Shown here in pieces: positions 38,805 through 45,501 of a stretch of DNA of 45,501 bases. Position numbers and translations under genes: made by a program. A model generated the notes under the pieces. That model did no database searches. It saw only the letters and a list, made by a program, of their open reading frames with translations, and was not told the origin of the DNA. Source of the stretch: Mesostigma viride. Its lineage: Eukaryota > Streptophyta > Mesostigmatophyceae > Mesostigmatales > Mesostigmataceae. Numbering within the stretch: the stretch's first letter is position 1; each line of letters opens with the position of its first letter. Where the stretch lies: assembly GCA_009746045.1 (NCBI GenBank), contig RPFO01000540.1, forward strand, positions 2,501 to 48,001, read 5' to 3'.

Positions 38805-39540
38805 ACATGTTGTGACACCGTGACACCGTGACACCGTGACACCGTGACACCGTGACACCATAACGCTAGTATTTTACGATTTTGTATGGTGTCACAAGGT
38901 AATGTGGCGCCCATGGGGTTGCAACAATGATATTACATTGCCCAGAAGCACTGATTAACATGAGGTGACATTGTGACACCGTGACACCGTGACACCGTGA
39001 CACGATGGCACCATAACGCTAGTATTTTACGATTTTGTATGGTGTCACAAGGTAATGTGGCGCCCATGGGGTTGCAACAATGATATTACATTGCCCAGAA
39101 GCACTGATTAACATGAGGTGACATTGTGACACCGTGACACCGTGACACCGTGACACCGTGACACCGTGACACCGTGACACCGTGACACCGTGACACGATG
39201 GCACCATAACGCTAGTATTTTACGATTTTGTATGGTGTCACAAGGTAATGTGGCGCCCATGGGGTTGCAACAATGATATTACATTGCCCAGAAGCACTGA
39301 TTAACATGAGGTGACATTGTGACACCGTGACACCGTGACACCGTGACACCGTGACACGATGGCACCATAACGCTAGTATTTTACGATTTTGTATGGTGTC
39401 ACAAGGTAATGTGGCGCCCATGGGGTTGCAACAATGATATTACATTGCCCAGAAGCACTGATTAACATGAGGTGACATTGTGACACCGTGACATCGTGAC
39501 ATTGTGACACCGTGACAGCATGATAGTGACAATATGACAC
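38805..39540. repeat. Higher-order tandem array built on GTGACACC
   Basis: Four near-identical blocks with core TAACGCTAGTATTTTACG start at 38861, 39014, 39207 and 39368. They are separated by variable runs of the 8-mer GTGACACC. Block spacings 153, 193 and 161 bp differ by multiples of 8, so the length change lies in the 8-mer runs alone. A fifth, diverged block lies at about 39545-39600. The first block can fold GTGACACCATA with TATGGTGTCAC. Confidence 0.93.
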
Positions 39541-39845
39541 GATAGCACTAGCATTTCATGATTTTGTTGTTTAGTGCCACAAAGTATTAACGCAACATTA
39601 ATGTATTATGCAACCATGTATAAATAAAAGAAAATTTATGAATATGATGGATGACCAATAATCCCTATTACATGGCCTAGCAAACTTGCATCTGCCAACT
39701 GTGTCTCTCTGCCTCTTTAATATCAAATGCAAGATAAAATAATGTATATTAGCTTAAACTTACCTGACAATGATTTGCATACAGCTTTCTTTAATGCAGA
39801 ATCTGGTGCCAAGCAAATGCCGTATCAAAACCATACATGCCCAAT

Positions 39846-40838
39846 CTAATATGAACCATAATAATCGTGTTGCCCCGACTCGTCTACATCTTGCGAGTAG
39901 GGTGGCCTTTTCCGCGGTGGAGCCTGGGCATGTGCCAGGTTGTGGGGCCGGCCGGACGTGGGCGTTGTAGGCCCACGTCCCTTGCTCATCAAAATTGCTA
40001 TGACCCATGAAATGAGAATCCCTGGCTGCATAACCTCCTCCCTCATCATGATGTTGCCAGTCTTGCTCCCCGGCGGCCTTGGGGATTTGGGGCCTCGGCT
40101 TTGTCTTCCTTGGAGATCTCCTTAGAGGGGGGCTGCGGCATAACGGTAAGTGCCGTCATTGTAATGCTGCACGGGCTCAGGGTTCTCAACGTAGGTGGTT
40201 TGTTGCAATGTGCCGCGACCTCAAGGCTGATGTGGATCAGCTGCCGACCCTTCGCCAGGCTGTGGATCGTACATGCCGGCATGGTATACATAAGCATTGG
40301 CCGCTTGCCTGCCAGCGGCAGTAGGCTGGGCATGCATTCCTTGGTCGTACGGCGCGTACACACCGTGCTCGCCGTACGGTTCCCCCTCCCGATCCAGCTG
40401 CCTCGGCCCATCCATTGCGACTGCGCGCGCGCGTGGCTCTTGTTGACGGTGTGCTGGTTGCAGTCCTGTCACTTGGCCATGGGCCGCGCTGAAGCTTTCG
40501 CGTTGCCCCAACGCGGCAGGCGCAGCGGGCCGGCGAAGCTCCGTGCCAACGCCAGTGCTGGAGCTGGGTGCAGCACTTGCTGGGGTGGATGGCATTCTTC
40601 GTTGGTTCTCCAAAGCATTGACCCTCTCGGTCAGGGCCTTAACCTTGACGTACACGTGCGATTTCTTATTCCCCCGCCCTTCATCACCTACGGGTGTCCC
40701 CGCATCAACTGCGCTCTCAGTCTCCTCCCCCGTTGGCCGTGCTACGCCCGTTCCATCGTCATGCTCCGCACACAACGGTCTGAAAGTGCCAAAAAACAGC
40801 CTTATAACTCCTGTACGATGCAAATATTGTCGAAACAT
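39846..40838 (-). pseudogene. Unidentified coding-like region, Q/P/Y-rich, broken
   Basis: The 40838-40221 frame (205 codons) has a short predicted coiled coil (VKALTERVNALENQRR) followed by disordered Pro/Gln/Ala-rich sequence. After its TGA the same frame goes on as GRGTLQQTTYVENPEPVQHY to a second stop near 40123. Another frame, 40049-39846, ends RKRPPYSQDVDESGQHDYYG with a stop. The composition is that of a real but decayed or spliced gene, perhaps a gag- or ORF1-like protein of a mobile element. No family recognised. Confidence 0.35.
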
Positions 40839-41039
40839 GCTAGATCTTGGTAGGTAGCATGTTCAGGACACCAGTAGAAGGATTGCAACTTTCCGGACTT
40901 ACCGGACCTCAGCTGACCTATTTTTGGCATTTCTATTTTTAGCAGTTTTCCAGATTTTAATATAAACAAATACATTCTAATATGCAAATAAAGAGTTCTT
41001 GACCTGGCTGTTTGCAAGTAAGTTGATACTCATGACTAA

Positions 41040-41600
41040 TGACTGTACACAAGATCTGATGGTCATCCAACCGCATTTGGTAACAAAATGCCACCAAATG
41101 CTAGCAAAAATGTGCGTTTTTTGTATTTTTCATCACATTTCATTGCAGTTTCCATACAAGCTGTGCTCGGTTGAGGCTGGAAACTTGTAGGCATCTTAAA
41201 CATCATTATTCTAGACATCCCACAAAAATTCAGGTCCATCATAGGGTATTTGATGTCAGTTTGCTCACAAATGTTACCAAAAATGCACGTTTTTCGTATT
41301 TTTCATCACATTCCATGGCAGTTTCCATACAAGATGTGCTCAGTTCAGGCTGGAAACTTGCATGCATCTTTGCCATCATTATTTTAGACATTCCACAAAA
41401 ATTCAGAACCATCAGAGGGTATTTGATGTCAGTTTGCTCACAAATGTTACCAAAAATGCACGTTTTTCGTATTTTTCATCACATTTCAGTGCAGTTTCCG
41501 TACAAGATGTGCTCTGTTGAGGCTGGAAACTTGCATGCATCTTAGCCATCATGATTTTAGACATTCCACAAAAATTCAGGCCCATCATGTTCTATTTGGT
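41040..41600. repeat. 173-bp satellite-like tandem repeat, about 3 copies
   Basis: The block with ACGTTTTTCGTATTTTTCAT, CAGTTTCCATACAAG, GAGGCTGGAAACTTG and TTTAGACATTCCACAAAAAT recurs at a constant 173-bp spacing (same base at 41112, 41285, 41458). Copies differ at roughly 5-10% of positions by eye. Confidence 0.9.
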
Positions 41601-42005
41601 AGAGCTATCAATGCCATACCTGCCAGTTTCCATTACAAATTCTTACCCATGGATGCGAAACTGCCAGTGTGGAATATCAAGGAGACAATCTGGTCAACTC
41701 AAATAAGATGACTCACTAAAACATGGAAACCATTCACGAGTGATGTAAGACAACCCGTCCAGGAGACATACATAAAAGTTCATTGATATAGACACAGCTG
41801 ACAATATGCACATGTGGCCATGTGGATGCTCACGCAATTTCTATTATACGGAGGAGCTTGCTGAACATAATATTGGCAGCTGTCGCATGCATGGCTAGAA
41901 AGGTCATTTTACACGTGCACCCACAGCATGCCAAGTAATGTAGTTGCAAATTACTCAACACGCGGCATGGCGCTGATGCGTTTGCGCGCCCTCATCTCGG
42001 TATCG

Positions 42006-42183
42006 CTAGCTAGGAGGTAGTGGCACCTCCCTGCACAATCTCTGCCTGACCTTGTCAGCCTTCATGCACTGTGTCAACATGGACACCCCCACACCCTTGC
42101 CCTTGGCATCACAGCCAAGCTTTCGACGGTGGTTGGTGAAGCTCTTGGTGTCCTCCTTGCGCATGTGGTGCATGTGCAAGTTA
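42006..42183 (-). CDS. Exon-like segment, unidentified protein C-terminus
   Basis: After an acceptor-like CACTTAG (42184-42185), an open frame of 57 residues reads LHMHHMRKEDTKSFTNHRRK, then LGCDAKGKGVGVSMLTQCMK, then ADKVRQRLCREVPLPPS and TAG. It is charged, unlike the repeat frames next to it. It is probably the last exon of a minus-strand gene whose previous exon (43635-43515) lies across 1.3 kb of tetranucleotide repeats. The phases do not join exactly in my model, so the link is unproven. Confidence 0.4.
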
Positions 42184-42360
42184 CTAAGTGAGTGAGTGAG
42201 TGAGTGAGTGAGTGAGTGAGTGAGTGAGTGAGTGAGTGAGTGAGTGAGTGAGTGAGTGAGTGAGTGAGTGAGTGAGTGAGTGAGTGAGTGAGTGAGTGAG
42301 TGAGTGAGTGAGTGAGTGAGTGAGTGAGTGAGTGCGTGCGTGCGTGCGTGCGTGCGTGAG

Positions 42361-42400
<40 letters not shown>

Positions 42401-43497
42401 TGAGTGAGTGAGTGAGTGGTGAGTGGTGGTGGGTGGGTGGGTGGGTGGGTGGTGGGTGGGTGGGTGGGTGGGTGGTGGGTGGGTGGGTGGGTGGGTGGGT
42501 GGGTGGGTGGGTGGGTGGGTGGGTGGGTGGGTGGGTGGGTGGGTGGGTGGGTGGGTGGGTGGGTGGGTGGGTGGGTGGGTGGGTGGGTGGTGGGTGGGTG
42601 GGTGGGTGGTGGGTGGGTGGGTGGGTGGGTGGGTGGGTGGGTGGGGGTGGGTGGGTGGGTGGGTGGGTGGGTGGGTGGGTGGGTGGGTGGGTGGGTGGGT
42701 GGGTGGTGGGTGGGTGGGTGGGTGGGTGGGTGGGTGGGTGGGTGGTGGGTGGGTGGGTGGGTGGGTGGGTGGTGGGTGGGTGGGTGGGTGGGTGGGTGGG
42801 TGGGTGGGTGGGTGGGTGGGTGGGTGGGTGGGTGGGTGGTGGGTGGGTGGGTGGGTGGGTGGGTGGGTGGGTGGGTGGGTGGGTGGGTGGGTGGGTGGTG
42901 GGTGGTGGGTGGGTGGGTGGGGTGGGTGGTGGGTGGGTGGGTGGGTGGGTGGGTGGGTGGGTGGGGGGGTGGGTGGGTGGGTGGGTGGGTGGGTGGGTGG
43001 TGGGTGGGTGGGTGGGTGGGTGGGTGGGTGGGTGGGTGGGTGGGTGGGTGGGTGGGTGGGTGGGTGGGTGGGTGGGTGGGTGGGTGGGTGGGTGGGTGGG
43101 TGAGTGAGTGAGGGAGTGAGTCCACGAGTGAGTGAGTCCACGAGTGAGTTCACGAGGGAGGAAGGGAGGGAGGGAGGGAGGGAGGGAGGGAGGGAGGGAG
43201 GGAGGGAGGGAGGAGGGGGAGGGAGGGAGGAGGGAGGGAGGGAGGGAGGGAGGGAGGGAGGGAGGGAGGGAGGGAGGGAGGGAGGGAGGGAGGGAGGGAG
43301 GGAGGGAGGGAGGGAGGAGGGAGGAGGGAGGGAGGAGGGAGGGAGGGAGGGAGGGAGGGAGGGAGGAGGGAGGGAGGAGGGAGGGAGGGGGAGGGAGGAG
43401 GGAGGGAGGGAGGGAGGAGGGAGGAGGGAGGGAGGGAGGGAGGGAGGGAGGGAGGAGGGAGGGAGGGAGGGGAGGGAGGGAGGGAGGGAGGAAGGGA
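42184..43497. repeat. Tetranucleotide mega-array: (GAGT)n/(GCGT)n, (GGGT)n, (GGGA)n
   Basis: Three consecutive blocks on the plus strand: GAGT with an inner GCGT stretch (42184-42418), GGGT (42427-43102) and GGGA (43153-43497). Neighbouring blocks differ by one base per unit. Occasional 3-bp or 5-bp units break the register. It appears to fill an intron of a minus-strand gene. The GGG-rich plus strand has high G-quadruplex potential. Confidence 0.97.
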
Positions 43498-43514
43498 GTG
43501 GATCGGTCACTCAC

Positions 43515-43941
43515 AGCAGTTTATTCCCACCCCAGCAGGGCCCTCCCTCACATCCGGCTGCAAAATCTGCTTGATGTCGCTTCTCTCTAGAATAAGCCGC
43601 ACAGCCCTGATGCGAGCAAACGGCTCGCCATCATACTGTCGCTCACTGATGCTTTATACGCGCTTTCCGTAAGATGAAAACATGACGGAAAAGAGAGACT
43701 CGGGGAAAGGGGATACGGTGAAATACTTGTCTGCTACCGGCCGGGGTTTCAACAGCGAAGAAATTCGCACCTGAATGTGCACATACCACTCCGTCACGTC
43801 GACAACGGTCTTGCATCGCAATCGTTTCACAGACGCGGCAGCAAAAATTGCTGGCGGCATTGACATGCTCGCCGCAGTTAACGAACGTGCGGAGGTCCGT
43901 TTTAGCCCCTGACGCCACGGCGTCTTTGATGCCAAGAACGC
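43515..43941 (-). CDS. Two exon-like segments of an unidentified gene
   Basis: Exons 43941-43771 (after CTTTTGCAG, before GTGCGA) and 43635-43515 (after GCGACAG, before GTGAGT) join in phase 0 to read VVDVTEWYVHIQ, YDGEPFARIRAVRLILERSD and IKQILQPDVREGPAGVGINC. The first exon also has another open frame (VLGIKDAVASGAKTDLRTFV, VNAASNFCCRVC) that joins a possible 37-bp exon at 44166-44130. I could not decide between them. I do not recognise the family. The start is not found. Confidence 0.4.
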
Positions 43942-44430
43942 CTGCAAAAGACACGATATCGGGCACAAAAGCACTTAAAAACGGATTACGGGTCTGCGAC
44001 GCCTGGCCCAGCCTAGAAATTGGATTAAAAATCGCGCCAGCTCGGTTAAAGCAAACTGAGCCGGTAATGAAAAAAGTGCTTCGGTCAAGGCCTTAAAAAC
44101 TAAAAAATGCGTCGGTTAGTGTCAAAAACCAGATGTTAGGGCGACTTTCATCGGGAAAATTTTTTGCTGCAGGTAGGTGGGGTCGAGAGAAAATCGGCGA
44201 CAAAACAGGCACCCACCTGTGAATGACGCCAAAATGCCGAAGGACTCCGCAGAATTTGTGGCGAAAAAAAATAACGGCAAGTAATATATGACCCTAGGAG
44301 CATACACTAAAATTTCCAGCCTCGATACTGCCTTTTTATTCGCTAGCCATTCTTAGCTATCCTGACCAGAATGGCCGATGAATGGTTGATAATTTCCTCG
44401 GGGATTGAAAGGAAATACCTGCTGCACACC
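43942..44430. other. Possible 5' exons and introns of the minus-strand gene
   Basis: Splice-like borders on the minus strand at 44217 (donor ACAG/GTGGGT), 44166 (acceptor CTGCAG) and 44130 (donor CTG/GTTTTT) would define a 50-bp intron and a 37-bp exon. No start codon choice is convincing. Confidence 0.25.
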
Positions 44431-44745
44431 TTGTGACATCGGTTGTGACACCCATGTCTCAACATGTTTGTAGTTGGTGTCTCGGTGTCTCAGAAACTCG
44501 TGGTCCGCATTGAGTGGGTGTCACGGTGTCACGACATCTGATTGGCCCGGTTCAGATTCGCCCCAAATTAAAAAAAAAAAAAAACGAATTAAAAAAAAAT
44601 TAAAAAAAAAAACGAATCTGAACCGGGCCAATCAGATGTCGTGACACCGTGACACCCACTCAATGCGGACCACGAGTTTCTGAGACACCGAGACACCAAC
44701 TACAAACCAACTACAAACATGTCGAGACACCGTGACACCGTGCGC
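44431..44745. repeat. Foldback with 98-bp perfect arms
   Basis: Left arm 44463-44560 and right arm 44613-44721 are exact reverse complements except for an 11-bp tandem duplication (CCAACTACAAA) in the right arm. The 52-bp loop is almost only A and T. The arms contain GTGACACC and GTGTCTC words, also seen outside the arms (44443-44460, 44722-44742), linking it to the GTGACACC array at 38.8 kb. Confidence 0.95.
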
Positions 44746-44971
44746 TTTCACCCCGAATTCACGAGAGCGGCAGCGATGGTGATCGCTGCCAAATGAGGTA
44801 ACATGGGCTAAACAACTCGGGCAGACCGGGCTGGCGTGACATCCCGGTCTGCCATGTTTTATTCCCCCACACACATGGCGTGGGGATCTACGTTTGCCAT
44901 CTGCCAACGTAGAAATAGATGGGGAGGGGGGGGACAAATGATGTTTGCAACATTGCCCAGTTGACATAGCC
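44746..44971. other. No supported gene; small hairpin
   Basis: GGGCAGACCGGG (44819-44830) and CCCGGTCTGCC (44844-44854) form a strong hairpin with the loop CTGGCGTGACATC. Otherwise there is nothing I can support. Confidence 0.4.
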
Positions 44972-45347
44972 ATGGCGAGACCCGGCGTTTTCATGGAGCC
45001 CAGTGCGGGGGCGCTGGGTTGGCAGGTTTTGGGAATGTTCTTCTTGCTATTACTCCTGGGCGTCGTGTGTTCAATATGATGGCGAGGCGCGGGGTCCGGT
45101 TATCTGCAGCCGCCGTGTTGGCGAAATGCACCAGGATTCGTCCTTGGCTGCGGCACTTTGCAGGGACTGGGACTGTGGTTGTGGCCGCCATTGTTTGAGA
45201 AGCGTGCATTTCGAGGAGCTCAGGACGATGAGGACCGACATGTGGTCTAAGAAGCCTGCGGATCGGAAAGAGTTTATAAAGAACCAGCTTTTTCAGGCCG
45301 GCCAGCGAGAAACTGAAATCCCGGCAAGTGATTTCATGACAAAGTGA
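44972..45347 (+). CDS. Unresolved coding-like segment near right edge
   Basis: A 35-codon frame from ATG 44972 has a hydrophobic stretch (GWQVLGMFFLLLLLGVVCSI) and its stop overlaps a second frame from ATG 45076 (MMARRGVRLSAAAVLAKCTR). A third frame ends 45347 with RTMRTDMWSKKPADRKEFIK and IPASDFMTK. Splice-like sites (GGCAG/GTTTTG near 45024, TTTGCAG near 45160) could join parts of these. I cannot choose a model or name a family. Confidence 0.3.
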
Positions 45348-45501
45348 TTTTGATGGTTGCTTGCATGCATATTAAGTGAGACAACTATTCCTGGACGCAT
45401 GGCGTGCCAACATATATAAGTTGTTACCAGATATTAATCACATGCCCTATTGAAGCGACGTTGGACCGCATAAACGAGGAATGGCTGAACTTGTCATGAC
45501 C

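Noticed and set aside
38805-39540. CRISPR-like look of repeats and spacers
   Set aside because: The short unit is an 8-mer, the longer blocks are near-identical copies, there are no unique spacers, no cas genes, and the DNA is eukaryotic.
40101-40853. 250-codon plus-strand ORF
   Set aside because: The opposite strand has the more protein-like composition and coiled coil; the plus frame is probably a shadow.
42427-43102. Telomere-like GGGT repeat
   Set aside because: Pure GGGT, flanked on both sides by other simple repeats and exon-like DNA; not a TTAGGG or TTTAGGG type and not at a contig end.
42006-43514. THPPTHPP, GGWVGGWV and LPPSLPPS ORFs of 230-500 codons
   Set aside because: Tetranucleotide arrays read through in all frames. 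Only the charged end at 42006-42183 looks like coding.

Overview
The window is nuclear DNA of a eukaryote with a large, repeat-rich genome. It carries GT-AG introns of 0.3 to 3.4 kb, GC-rich coding exons, endonuclease-type LINEs, a Copia-type retrotransposon, several DNA transposons or MITEs and long simple-sequence arrays. A microalga or other protist fits best. I cannot name the lineage from sequence alone.

Left part (1-21.5 kb) holds the real host genes. Positions 2-3564 (+) are the 3' five exons of an ABC1/ADCK (UbiB-like) atypical kinase. A 4 kb gene-poor convergent intergenic region follows, with one clear MITE. Positions 17296 to 7573 (-) are a complete nine-exon gene for a 440-residue BNR/Asp-box sialidase-like protein with an N-terminal signal peptide. 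I assembled it by hand and all eight exon junctions agree in phase. Positions 18219-21410 (+) are a complete four-exon C-N hydrolase of the Nit1 (nitrilase-related) type. The sialidase and the hydrolase diverge from a shared 0.9 kb intergenic region. Introns of all three genes are swollen by tandem repeats: an 81-bp minisatellite, a 37-bp minisatellite, (CCCA)n touching a splice donor, a 2.6 kb polypurine array and a 467-bp (CT)n array in front of a splice acceptor.

Middle part (21.5-38.7 kb) is a graveyard of mobile elements. It contains a nearly full ORF2 of a LINE (endonuclease plus reverse transcriptase) with one stop and several frameshifts, two shorter 3' fragments of the same family, three pieces of LINE ORF1, and a degenerate Copia pol on the minus strand. 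It also contains a 1.9 kb element with TTAA duplications, a 0.7 kb MULE-like element with 71-bp inverted repeats and a 10-bp target duplication, a 480-bp CACTA-ended element nested in a LINE copy, and further MITE-like units.

Right part (38.7-45.5 kb) is dominated by structured repeats: a higher-order array built on the 8-mer GTGACACC, a 173-bp satellite-like tandem repeat, a 1.3 kb block of tetranucleotide arrays between exon-like segments of an unidentified minus-strand gene, and a foldback with 98-bp perfect arms. Near the right edge there is an unresolved coding-like segment.

The main surprises are the way tandem repeats abut splice sites, the rise in GC3 from first to later exons in both divergent genes, and the GTGACACC repeat/foldback family.
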